Assembly (NCBI RefSeq): GCF_048544455.1
Contig: NC_133538.1
Location: forward strand, 4,494,658 to 4,558,657
Direction: 5' to 3'
Origin: Silene latifolia
Taxonomy: Eukaryota > Streptophyta > Magnoliopsida > Caryophyllales > Caryophyllaceae
Length of the DNA: 64,000 nucleotides
Made by a program: the position numbers and the translations under genes. The notes beneath the pieces were generated by a model, which was given only the letters and a program-made list of their open reading frames with translations, did not search any database and was not told the origin of the DNA. Shown here piece after piece: positions 45,275 through 56,625 of this stretch (position 1 is its first letter; the number at the start of each line of letters is the position of its first letter).

Positions 45275-46936
45275 CTACTCATCAGCCTCGTCCTCCACGT
45301 CCTCCACCGTGAAGTCTGGGTCCACCTGCTGCTCCCTCCTCCTCGCCTTCTCAGCTTGAGTCCTCGCCGCCTCCTCAGCCTGAGTCCTCGCCGCCTCCTC
45401 AGCTGTGTCCTCGTCACTGGCTGGCTGTGGGTACCCCTCGGGTGGTACCCGTGAACGACGAGTGTGGCCAACCCTCGGAACGGACGCCCTCATCATGTGA
45501 TACTCGTATAGAGGGAACAAAGCAAGATCTATGTCCCGCTCCATACGAGCACACTTTCTTTAAGAAGCTCAAGCAACAAATCATCACGGTGCTCTTGGCC
45601 AAGGACCGCGGACGCCTCAAAGGGTGGAAGAGGAACAAAATTAGCCGGGTAAACCGGCTGTGTGTGGTCGGTCGCAGGAGTAGGAGTAGGGATCGAGGTA
45701 GGACTGGCCGTGGAAGTCTGACCACCCTTAGAAGGTGTGGATCCCTCTCCGGTCTCAGGTCTCTTCCGCTTCTTAGAAGCGGACATGGTAGGAGGTGGAG
45801 CAAGCGGAAGGTGATACATGGGTAGTGGTGGAGGTAACCTGCCCTTAACAGTGGGCAGCGGGACAAGGCAAGGCAAAGTGGTGCAAGGTAAGGCTACAGA
45901 CAAGGAACCACAAATATTCCATGTCTTCTAGTCAGAAGCAAGCCAAAACATAGACGACATAGCAGCAATGTCAAGGTACCTATCAGCGTCTCTAGGTCTT
46001 TGTAAGTCACGAGGAAGACGGGGAAGATAGAATGGGCAAGAAAAGTGGGTATGCCACCGCAAAACAATAGTGCCCGTAGTCTTACGCCCCAATGTGAAAA
46101 ATCTTGAGCGATCAAATAAGCAATGTTAAGCACAATGGGTCCCTCACTGTCAATGTTCAGGTACCCACCGAGAATAGACAGCTCAATGTTGTTCACATTG
46201 TTTGGTTCTTTACGGCCAAATATGGTCCCACCAATGAGACTAAAGAAGTAGCGGGCCGGGGAAAGGTGGACATGCGCGAGCTTGCGCTCTTCGTAACTAG
46301 TCCGTGCCAAGGTCTTCCACAACATGCGGATGACCTTCCTAGGAGGGTCAGTGTCACTGGTAGAAGACAAACCTAACCTACTGCCAAACTCCTCTAAGGT
46401 CCAAGAAATAGTCCGGTTAAATAACCGGAAAGAAACACAAGCACAAGTCTGGTCAGTGGCGAAAGCGCCGACAGAAAAAGTAAAGGAGATGAAAAACTCG
46501 AGGGTCAGCTCCTTGTAGGTCAAGGCACTCTTGGTAATCAGTCCCGACATCCCTGACCTCTCAAAATCACAGGTACGGGCTCGTAAATACCTAACCTATC
46601 AAGTGACTTACGACACAAAAACTTTGTCGAAGGAAAATCACAGCTCTCTAAAGCAAAGAAACGAGTACGATGAATACCATTAACGAAACTTACCTCGGGG
46701 TAGTCGGGGTGCGGGTCGAGTGAACCATTAACTCGGATAGTAACAAGGCCAGCAGAGCAGCTAGCAGAAGGTGTAGCTCGTCCGCAACCCCGGCCTCTAG
46801 TACCTGACGAGGAAGCCCGTCCTCTGACGGAGCGAGGTACCAAGGCTTCCCGGTAAGCAGCTGTGACAGCTGGTGACCACGCAGCAGGGGTGGTCACTGT
46901 ACTAGAGGTGCTAGCGGTGGCTGCACTAGTAGAAGC
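45275..46936 (-). pseudogene. Athila env-position ORF (ATHILA ORF1-like family)
   Basis: Minus-strand frames from 46936 to 45275. The first has an Arg/Ser/Gly-rich stretch, then PHPDYPEVSFVNG and FFALESCDF. A frameshift near 46550 leads to KSALTYKELTLEFFISF and FRLFNRTISWTLEEFGSRLG, the block I associate with the plant ATHILA ORF-1 family found downstream of pol. About 150 residues on, another shift leads to a Pro-rich segment with a basic KKRKRPE patch. A last frame ends in an Ala/Arg/Glu coiled-coil-like repeat (AARTQAEE, encoded by about three 27-bp units near 45345-45410). Its role is unknown; the family is sometimes called env-like from position only. The N terminus is cut by the nested insertion at 46937. 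Confidence 0.75.
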
Positions 46937-48291
46937 TGTAACACCCCCACACTCCAAGTGCCTTACCAGGACCACGCAGGTATAAGGATGCCACCATCTA
47001 TGTTACCCGAGGCATGATATTCATAAGACAATAACGAAACAACTTTAAAAGTAAATAAAGTTTAAAGTGATTACATAGCAATTCCAAACTGATAAAAAGA
47101 AATACAAGATTCTCGGACGGTCTCTTTGCTAAAACTATCAAAGCTATAAAACATCGTCGACACGGCGAAGACTTCTAATCGCCACGTGATGACTCATCCC
47201 AGCTATCCCATACGCGTCATATCATACCTGCTCAATAACCGCTCACCACCCCGAATGGATCACCACGCTTTTAAAACATTTAAACGGGGTCGATTAAATC
47301 ACACAATTTATATAATCCAACAACCCAACAAACAACACAGCTCAAACGGTCACACACACACACAATCACACCACTCCCATCAATCTCCGTCACCGACTGT
47401 CCACTGGACCAGCCCTGCCAGTGGGGGACCGCAGCCGTACCCACCTAAACTCCGCTTATCATACCGAGCGATAACCCTGTTCCATTAATGTGCACATCCC
47501 CTTCCATGGCGGGTTCCACGAAGGGCAAAACTAGGGCGTGAAGCCACTCCCGCAAGTGACTCTACTCAGCCGAGAACGCATCTCGAGAACCAGAGACAAA
47601 CAATCACATCCAGAATCACAACCGTCACAAAACAATTACGATATTAAACAATCAATCTCAACACATCAACAATCATCCCATTATGGGACTAATACTGAGT
47701 AGGAAATCCTACCTGGAAAGCACAACCGTCAGACGGTATCAACAGCTGTATCAAAAAGCCTCTTCTACAAAACCTCCTCCTATCATACAAACACATAAAC
47801 ACTACCAAATCACAATCTACACAAAACCCCCAAATCCCCATATTAGGGTTTAACCAACTTAAAGGAAAAACAATAAAAGGGTACATAGATCTTACCCTCG
47901 ACGCAAGGATCTCAACGGTATAACAAACGATGAAAACCGACCTTCCAAACTCCGGGATTTGCTAACAATGCGATTAAAGGGATAAACGTACTTGCTTTCT
48001 CTCTTTGACAGTAATTTAGGTTTTGAAAACTGTTTAGAATGATGACGGAAAAGATTATATACTTTAATCGCATAATTAACAAAACCCGAGAAATAACTCC
48101 CCGTAAACCGGCTACTCGATCGAGTAGCTAAGGTACTCGATCGAGTGCCCCCTTACTCGACCGAGTATCTACGTTACTCGATCGAGTACCCAACAGGTCA
48201 GAAACTATTTTAAAACGCAACACACCCTTACTCGACAGAGTAAGGCCTACTCGATAGAGTCCCCAGAGACTCATAAAACCGTAGTATTACA
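46937..48291 (-). repeat. Chromovirus derivative 3' LTR, 1355 bp
   Basis: The minus strand starts TGTAATACTACGG and ends GGGGGTGTTACA. A TATA-like AAAGTATATAATC (minus) lies near 48054-48068. It carries palindrome cluster 3. Confidence 0.9.
48117..48186. repeat. TCGATCGA palindrome cluster 3 (chromovirus LTR, minus)
   Basis: Three exact cores and one decayed (ACTCGACCGAGT) in 70 bp. Further decayed units ACTCGACAGAGT and ACTCGATAGAGT lie at 48231-48260. Confidence 0.9.
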
Positions 48292-48329
48292 GTCTTCCCT
48301 CCTTAAAAAGAACTTCGTCCCCGAAGTTC
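48292..48329 (-). other. Chromovirus derivative polypurine tract and hairpin
   Basis: Minus strand: the GAACTTCG..CGAAGTTC hairpin (48310-48329), then TTTTTAAGGAGGGAAGAC before the LTR TG. A second hairpin of the same kind (one mismatch) lies at 48570-48589, also followed by a purine-rich block and TGTAACATTCC, like a relic of another LTR start. Confidence 0.75.
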
Positions 48330-48589
48330 AACCCATACATAAAAACCAACATACTAACTCGATCAAGACACAACAACCTGACTAAGAACTCAAAACAAAA
48401 CTCCAACCCAAACATGAACTCTTAACACCAACTCTACCAACTATTCCTACCTCCACACCTCGCTCCCGATGTCGTATCAACTACATCATAAACTCTCCCG
48501 ACACTAACTCCATACATAACCAACTACATAAACATCAAACGGAATGTTACATTCTACCACCCTTAAAAGGAACTTCGTCCTCGAAGTTT

Positions 48590-51500
48590 ACTTACACTCA
48601 TAAACATCATCATGCCACTATCAAAACTCTCGAACTCCTAAACATCACACTACTACAAGCACGGCCATGGCCTTTTAACAACATCAACCACAAAACAAAT
48701 CCCTCCTTTACGCTATGCTAACACTCTACTTCCAATTATTTTACAACATGCACAACCATGAAACTCACTTTTATCGCATCCTACTCCTCTTAAGACAAAT
48801 GTTACGTCCTCGTAACTCACTAATACTAAATCTTTAGTTAAATCATCTCATCATCCTCATCACCACCAAATGTCAAAGATAACCGCCTATAACCTCATTT
48901 CTATAACCGTTCCTATTTCCAAGGCTTTCTTACTTAAACAGTTCTCATACTTCAATTCACTCTACACTCCATCTAACTAATACCGCAAAACCCTTAGCAT
49001 AACCAATACTCCAACTCTTCCACATTACCGCAACATGACATACCTCTATATATAGGCTATATAAAACTTCTATCGCCAAAAGCATAACTCACGATCCACA
49101 CGTGTTACGTACACTCACACAAGATCCACAAGTTCTTTTCTTTCATCACTGTAAAACTCATACATGACTTAACAAGACACTAAATCCAAACACCCTTCCC
49201 TCACTGGCCCAACGAAAGATTAAAACCACTGCACTTTGGATCATTACCACACATGTTCTACGAATCACTTGCCATGACTATGTGCACCGATGTCTCATCT
49301 ACAACAAGGTCAAATGTTCTGTACAACCTCTTACAACTGTGCCCTATCAACAAAAAATCATTATACCATCACAACAACAAAACATACACAACTTTCTCCC
49401 ATATCATACTCTACCCTCACACCCAAGTTGAAACTGGTAAGAAACATCAACAAACAAAACAACAGTCTACATGTTCAACCAAAACTCACAAAGAACAAAA
49501 GCAAACAAAACAACAATCTATGTATAACTGGCATGCACTTTCGAAAACTCGTATCATAATCATCCCGCCTACTCCACCACAACCGGTGACGGCATCACAA
49601 TACCGTCACCAACAACCGCACCGCAGTGCGAAAATACCGGCATCACAACACGAAGTACCGTGCCCGGATCACCACCTGAGGCACCACAACCGCACCGATA
49701 GACATCACAACTTACTCAAACCCATAAACACTGACTCAAAGATAACTTCTCAGACAAGAAAAACTTACTCAAATCCACTTTATTAAATCACAACGCAACA
49801 TATTATATGGATAAACAGATAAGCACCTCATGAACATCATCTCTACCATTTCACGGAATACGCATGTGTTATCAATACACATAAAATTATAACTAGCCAT
49901 GCCAAATCAATCAAATTATTACCTTTTTAGCCTCATTCCATCAGATTGTCGTACCCTACATATATCACAAACATTCATATAACATCTTTATAACTATCAC
50001 ACCATACCGCTTCTCGTGAGGTCAGAACCTCACACAAACATTTATACACATCATAGACTCATAATCACATCCAACTAGTCAATCCTGATCACGTAAGTTA
50101 CCACTCGATAAAGGTTACTTGTCGCCCGAGCTTAACTCATATGCCCTTCATAACATATTTTCCCATTCGCATAACCATCACCTCATGCCATACCATTAAT
50201 ATTCAACCACTAGCGCTCGCCTCATATAACCACATCTTATACTCCCTTACAACCATACATATCAATCCAGCCTTTGTAAAATCAACCTCTCTAGGACTGT
50301 TGTCTTTCTTATCTATCATCACCCTTAACCACTAGTGACAACACCACAATACCACCACTGCTCGTATATCAAACCTCTTACACTCATATCAAAACAACAC
50401 GGTTTTTCTCCTATCTTTGGTTAACATCCCCAAATAAAGAACATCAAACCCATCAACAAAATTACCTCAACATTATTCCCAATGCTATCTTAATTGTATC
50501 ATCATCTAACTTTCCACCAAAAATCTCATATTGTGTAAATACTCCACCAACTCTTACTCCCTTAATTCCTCGAAACTCATTATTAATCATGTTGTCCTGA
50601 AGCTCCCATATAACCATTAACTAACATCCTCATGATAATATCACACATTTCGATGATTCCTTACCTTTATATCACATAACTCCGGTGAAAATTTTCCTTA
50701 GCTTACTTTTTACTCTTCTTTTCTCTTCACATTCAACAATACCATTTAATAGCTCAACTCCTTATTACTTCTATCTAATTCTTTAGTGCTCCGGTTACCT
50801 TCTCATTCCGCCAAAGCTCAAATCCCTTTATTTCATGTCGATATTATCTCACTCTTTCTTACCATGGATCTTCTCTTACTATGCTATCGCTCACACTTGT
50901 CACTAACCTATCCATAAAATCAACGTTCACTGTTTAAACAACTTCATTTCATGCCGTTAAATGCCCAAAGAAATCAAACGTCGTTTCACCTCTTAATAAA
51001 CCAAATCTCCTAAACTCACTCACTGTCTACAATTCCACCTCGCAACATGTCTCCATAAAGTTCACTATATACCACTCTTCTCAACCCCTTTAAAACGAAC
51101 TTTCACTACATATATTCTTGACCCACACGACTCCTAACCATCTCACTCCATAATTCTTTACACATCTCAAGTTGCCACTATCCAAGCCTTCCTTTCAATC
51201 TTTTAATTCTCACGTTCCTTAGACCAACATCATCCCTTACCCACTTTCACTTACTTTTACATCACTCAATTTCGCGAATAAATCACTCACCACGTCTCAC
51301 CAAAACTTGCACCATGCCTCAATCAGCTCATCAATATTCTTTTTCTTTTTCCACTTCTCAGCACAACCACATATAGCTCATCTCCTCCCACCAAACTCAT
51401 ACTCACCATAAGGTGCCACTCACCACCCCATAAGATTGGGTAACTTACGTATCAAGACCAACTTACTTGTAAAACAATGCATAAAGAAGTAAAATAACAA

Positions 51501-52810
51501 CTTTGAATATGACCCAAAACAGGGGTCACTAGATCGAGTACGGCCACTCGATCGAGTAAGGGACTTACTTGATTGAGTAGGTGAAGATCAGAAGCACGTA
51601 AAACAAATCACCAGGGCTACTCGATCGAGTAACTAACGTACTCGATCGAGTTCCCCCTTACTCGATCGATTACCAAGGCTATTCGATCGAGTACCCCAAT
51701 TCTCAGCACTGTCCAGTTTTCGTAAAACGGTCATAACTCACTCATTTCTTGGTCGTTTTGGGCGTGTGACCTATCGTTAGAATCGTAAAAGGACAAGATA
51801 TCACCTCCAATTGGAATCACATCAAAATCATTTATGCATCTCAAGTTATAACAGTTTAAAGACAACCTCTTTATAATCGAAAAACACAACTACTTGATTT
51901 TACTTCCAAACAACTTAAACAACAACCAAGCAAACAAAACCAGTCCAAAACTCATAAAACCAGTATTCATAATCATATGTTACTATTTTCAAAAGCCAAG
52001 CAACAACATTAATCATGCACATAGATTATTTAACTTGTCAATCACGATTTACCACATGCTTTTATTTTATAACTTTACGCACACAATAACATAATATACA
52101 ACATAAAATCCCCTATTCACATGTTACAAACATTGCCATATTATTAAAATCCATTACCCACATAAACATGTTCCACACATGAATTTCATATTTTTATGCA
52201 ATTACTTACTTAATCTCTTCCAACCAATTCATTCATTACAAACATACACACTTCTTACCACATATACACATGAACAATAGTGGACAAGTACATAAACTTA
52301 TCATGCAACCTTATGCAAACCAAATATACGTATACGACACAACATTCCTATGCACATGTTATTATTATGCCACATTATGAATTATCCATCCTGCAACATC
52401 ATCATTCATCATATATTATCACATATGAACTACTTCCTTTTTCTACCACATTATTCATCATTCTCATATACTTTTCCTACAATTCAAAACAACATTGTAA
52501 ACCAACTATCATGCTTTCAATCAATAGTTTGCGAAATCACATCATCACCATCTTTTCTACACATTCCCCATTCCCCACATACATACATCCACCGATTCAT
52601 GCCACACATCACCATATAGGTACACAATTTACAAGATAAACACATAGCGATCCCGACTCATATCCCATGGTGACCGGTTCAAAATTGTAGGGCGAGTTCG
52701 CGACTTTAGGACGTCACCCAAGCCTTTGCATTAGCTCCTACAACCTTTACCCCGGGTTCATTTTAATTGACTCCCTATATTCATTAAATTCATTGGTTAC
52801 AGGTTTCAGG
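48590..52810 (-). other. Chromovirus derivative internal region, non-coding
   Basis: About 4.2 kb without a credible frame; short frames such as 49253-49786 are low-complexity. The part 48590-50640 is homologous to 13104-15230 (opposite strand). The part 50640-52810 includes palindrome cluster 4 and has no homologue in this window. Confidence 0.7.
51533..51687. repeat. TCGATCGA palindrome cluster 4 (chromovirus internal)
   Basis: Five exact cores and two decayed ones (ACTAGATCGAGT, ACTTGATTGAGT) over 155 bp. Confidence 0.9.
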
Positions 52811-52828
52811 ATCGTCTCTCTGATACCA
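52811..52828 (-). other. Primer binding site, initiator tRNA-Met type
   Basis: The minus strand reads TGGTATCAGAGAGACGAT, three bases after the LTR end TGTTACA. The first 11-12 bases match the common iMet site; it sets the element orientation as minus. Confidence 0.88.
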
Positions 52829-52831
52829 TTT

Positions 52832-53010
52832 TGTAACACCCCCACATTCCAAGTGCCTTACCAGGACCACTCATGTATAAGGATGCCACCATCTCGGTTA
52901 CCCGAGGCATGATATTCATAAGACAATAACGAAACAAGTTTAAAAGTAAATAAAGTTTAAAGTGATTACATAGCAATTCCAAACTGATAAAAATAAATAC
53001 AAGATTATCG
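52832..53010 (-). repeat. Truncated 5' LTR of the chromovirus derivative
   Basis: About 180 bp homologous to 46937-47117, ending around CAAGATTATCG. The other ~1.17 kb of the LTR is missing and Athila sequence follows directly. Confidence 0.85.
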
Positions 53011-53100
53011 CAAAAGGGGGGGAGCAAATGAAGAATGAAACAAAAATAATGAGAAAAAGAAGTAAAAGAGTTAACTCCCTTCGTGTATTAACCAATTTCA

Positions 53101-53290
53101 CTCGATCGAGTGATTTGAAATCACTCGATCGAGAAGTCTGGCCTTCATTCTGCTCGATCGAATGAAATTCCTCTCGATCGAGTACTCTTCATTTTTGCCA
53201 CTTCGATCGAGTAACTGAAACCTCTCGATCGAACTGTTTTCTTGGGCATTCCTCTCGATCGAGTACAAAAAGTACTCGATCGAGTTCTTT
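53101..53290. repeat. TCGATCGA palindrome cluster 5 (Athila internal)
   Basis: Eight exact cores over 190 bp, between the deletion junction and the gag-protease end. Spacers are unrelated to one another. Confidence 0.92.
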
Positions 53291-53503
53291 CTCATGTAAC
53301 TCATCCCAATACAATATAAATCCCCCAAACCTGCATAAAAACACGCAAAAATACATCCGACAATACCAAATCACACAATACGCAGTCTATAGTCTTTTCT
53401 AGCTAAGCTAAATAGTCTAAAGTCTAGCAGTTCTAAAAATGCAATAAAGAAGTTCGACGGAAATTTAATGTTTTACAATTTGTTACAATGGGGCATTCCC
53501 CGC

Positions 53504-56321
53504 TTAATTCCCAAAACATTTCAGTAGCCCAAAGGAGGGCTTCTGACTGGAGGAGGTCCCTTCAGAATCTTTGACCGTCCTCTTCGATCTCCATAAGCTT
53601 GAGTTTGAACTGGTAGGGGGAGAGTAGTTGACGTCCACGTATGCACGAACTTTCTTCTTCCCTTTGTCTTTCCCATCAGCTTTCACATTGGCATCTCCAT
53701 TTTGATTGACTTTAATCGCACTTTGACCGTTGACAACTCCGGCATCCATTACATCTGTACCTGCAGTAAAGAAAACAGAAGATTGTTCCTCCTTTTCGCT
53801 CTTAGTCCGAGGCGGAGGGGTTACAATAGCGGCACAAAATTCAACTTTCTCAGCTGGAGTGTCCATATCTGAGTCAGTAGGGGATAGGGCATTGCAAGGT
53901 TGAGCTTGCATGGGAGTCCTACGAGATTTAGACTGATGAAAAATCAATTCTTCATCTCCTACCTGAAATATAAGTGTCTTACCCCCCCGACATCGATCAC
54001 TGCGTGAGCAGTGAATAAAAATGGTCTCCTAAAATAATAGGGGTATTAGTGTCCTCGGGGATGTCAAGCACTACGAAGTATACGGGAATAAAGAATCTCC
54101 CGATCTTGACAGGTATGTCCTCTATAACTCCTAACGGCCATGATATACTACGGTCCGCCATCTGTACGGTCATGTTACTGCAATTAAATTTGGTCAAACC
54201 AAGTCTCTTAGCGAGAGACAGAGGTAAGACGCTCACGCTAGCACCTAGATTGCATAGCGCATTGTCAATCAAATGGGTTCCTATATGACACGGAATCGAG
54301 ATACTACCCGGGTCTGACTGTTTAGGTGGCAACTTATTTTGAACTAGGGCAGTCTCTATCTCAGTTAAAGCTGCCGTCTCATGATCGTTTATATGCCTCA
54401 TACGCGACAAGATTTCTTTCATGAATTTTAAGTAAGAGGGTACCTGAGTCAGCAACTCGGCGAATGGAACAGTAACATGTAAGCTTTTCAGGAGCTCGGC
54501 AAATTTCCCGAACTGTTGATTGGCTTTGTTGTTCTGTAATCGCCTTGGAAAGGGATCCATAATAGGAATCTCGACCCCTTTGTTCCTCTCTTCCAACGTC
54601 TCAGCAGGTTCAAGCTCTTTTTCACTCGATCGAGTCTTTTTACCTCTCGATCGAGTCCTTTCAGGTGATGCTTCACTCGATCGAGCATTTGCAGCTTCTC
54701 GATCGAGTTCCTCTATTTCCACTGTGTTCGATCGAGGTAAAGTTCTACTCGATCGAACAGTTTCTTCAGCAATTCCACTCGATCGAGTGGTTTCAAAATC
54801 TCGATCAATTCCTTGATTATCCAGATTACTCGATCGAGCATTAAATCCATTCGATCGAGTAATTTCAGCAGCTTTTCTACTCGATCGACCACCAGAAATC
54901 AGTCGATCGAGTATTTCCTTCGTGCTAGGCATACTTTTAGCAACAGGCGACGGTTCATCCTCCATAATAGCATCCCTCGGGTCTGAAATGTCCTTATCAG
55001 CTGACGACTTTGGTCCTTTGTAGGAACGACCACTTCGTAAATTAATTAAGTTAATAGTCTCATGTGGATTATTCTCGGATTGAGACGTTAAATGACCCGG
55101 TTTCCTTGTGGATTGGCTTGTGGCCAACTGAGCAACTTGAGTTTCAAGTGACTTGATTGAAGCTTCCTTCTGTTGGTTACTCATTTGCAATTGCTTGGTC
55201 AATGATTGAATGATTGTCTTTAACTCAGTCAGCTCACTTACCCCAATAGAGGATGAAGCTCCTTGATGCGGTGGAGGGAAATAAGGAGGCTTTTGAAAGC
55301 CTTATTGAGCTTTATGAGGAGGGACATAAGCTTGCTGCTGCTGCTGTGGAGGCGTAGGATTAAGAACATTCTAACTTGTCCACCTCAAAATGGGATGGAC
55401 TGCCCCTTGATTATTTTAATAAGAACCCCCTCCTTGCCTATATTGCTGAAAGGCAAGGACTTGTTCTTTCTCTGTCAGACAGTCAATAGCAATGTGACCG
55501 TTATTGCTCCCACATCTCTCACAAGTGACAGTTTCCTGTCTAGTCAACAGATGAATCATCTGTTAATCGCCAGCTTGCTGCAATTCCAACCTATCAAAAC
55601 GAGCATTCATGGCTTCCAGTTGAGCCACAACAGCATTGTCGACCGAATGCACCGTCCGAATACCGTCCCTTGGGTTCCCATATTCAGCATAATGGGTCGC
55701 CATCTCCTCAATAATACCCCATCCCTTATCATCATCATCAATGTTCTTTTGGAATCTCCCGTCGGATGAGGCGTCTAGTATAGCTCGGTGGTCATCATAC
55801 AACCCATTATAGAACTGGTTGCACAAAAACCACTGATCAAATTCATGGTGAGGAAGAGACCTCACCAACTTCTTGAATCGACACCAAGCCTCATAAAAAT
55901 TCTCATCAGGGGCCTGTTTAAAACTCGTAATCTTCCCCCTCAGCTAATTAGTGCGCTGTGGAGGAAAATATCTTTTGTAGAAGGCAAGTGCGAGAGTCTC
56001 CCAGTTGGTGATACCAAAGAAGATCCGGTCAAGATCAGTCAGCCACTCACGGGCTGCGTTAGTCAGAGAAAAAGTAAATAGCACTTCTTTTATCTTGTCT
56101 TGAGTTACTCCCTTAGTAGCGGGAATAGTAGAGCAATAGTCAGTAAAGACTTCCATATGCTTTCGCGGATCTTCACCCGCCACACGTCGATAAAGATTTC
56201 CTTTCACCAGATTTATATAAGACGGACGGATATCAAAAGTATTACCGTCCTCAGTCGCAAGCTGGAAACCCTTCGGAATCGAGGCAGCTGTGGGCTCTGA
56301 GTGACTCGCTATGTTAGGCAT
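53504..56321 (-). pseudogene. Athila gag and aspartic protease
   Basis: Minus strand. The start is taken at 56321 (MPNIASHSEP), about 280 bp after the primer binding site. A Retrotrans_gag capsid domain (AREWLTDL, FYKRYFPP) lies in the first 130 residues. A zinc knuckle (CERCGSNNGHIAIDC) lies near 55520, then a Gln-rich linker and a coiled-coil start (55202). A segment loaded with the TCGATCGA palindrome follows (54625-54915). The protease region has CNLGASVSVLP at about 54237-54265, where the family's catalytic Asp should be; Asn replaces it. The frame stays the same from 56321 to 53997 but has stops near 55944, 55563, 55418 and 55368; after 53997 a shift leads to a last frame ending at 53504. 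Confidence 0.9.
54625..54915. repeat. TCGATCGA palindrome cluster 6 (inside Athila gag coding region)
   Basis: Eleven exact cores and one decayed over 290 bp. In the gag frame they read mostly as Arg-Ser-Ser and, in another phase, as Leu-Asp-Arg. The frame runs open through the whole cluster. Confidence 0.92.
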
Positions 56322-56602
56322 CTTTACTGGCTTGTTAGCAGAAATGAGATTGTCTTCTCCACAAGACGGTGTAGCTCATGCTCGAAAGTACTCAAGTCTT
56401 CCTTTCGAATTTCTCTTTGCAGACGAAGTCTATGCCGAAATAGTCTTTCTGGCTCAGGATCAGCTGAAACTATTTCCGACCTGTTCGACTTGGGCATACA
56501 CAACACTGAAAGAGATAAGTGAGAACTGTCTCAAAAAATGAAAATTCCCTGAGACGGATAAAAAAAACGAAACAAAAAAAAAAAACAGAAAGGGCTATTG
56601 CC

Positions 56603-56620
56603 TCCCCAGCAACGGCGCCA
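56603..56620 (-). other. Athila primer binding site, tRNA-Asp type
   Basis: The minus strand reads TGGCGCCGTTGCTGGGGA, five bases from the LTR end. It differs by one base from the usual Athila site. Confidence 0.9.
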
Positions 56621-56625
56621 AAATT

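Larger units (their letters stand above)
46937..53010 (-). mobile_element. Non-coding chromovirus derivative, minus strand
   Basis: 3' LTR 46937-48291, polypurine tract 48292-48306, internal region 48307-52810, primer binding site 52811-52828, and the last about 180 bp of the 5' LTR (52832-about 53010). The 4.5-kb internal region encodes no gag or pol; it is AC-rich on the plus strand. It is the same family as the plus-strand remnant 13104-15500/40413-41404. The 5' LTR is cut off at about 53010 at a junction with Athila sequence, consistent with a deletion. Mobility would have needed proteins in trans. Confidence 0.85.

Noticed and set aside
49253..49786. 177-codon gene in the chromovirus internal region
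   Set aside because: Low-complexity His/Thr/Gln/Lys-rich translation of AC-rich DNA with no domain, on the strand opposite to the element.
43074..54915. CRISPR array (short repeats with unique spacers at TCGATCGA clusters)
   Set aside because: Spacing is irregular (18-33 bp), the repeat is only 8-12 bp and palindromic throughout, clusters lie inside plant LTRs and a gag frame, and there are no cas genes; the genome is eukaryotic.
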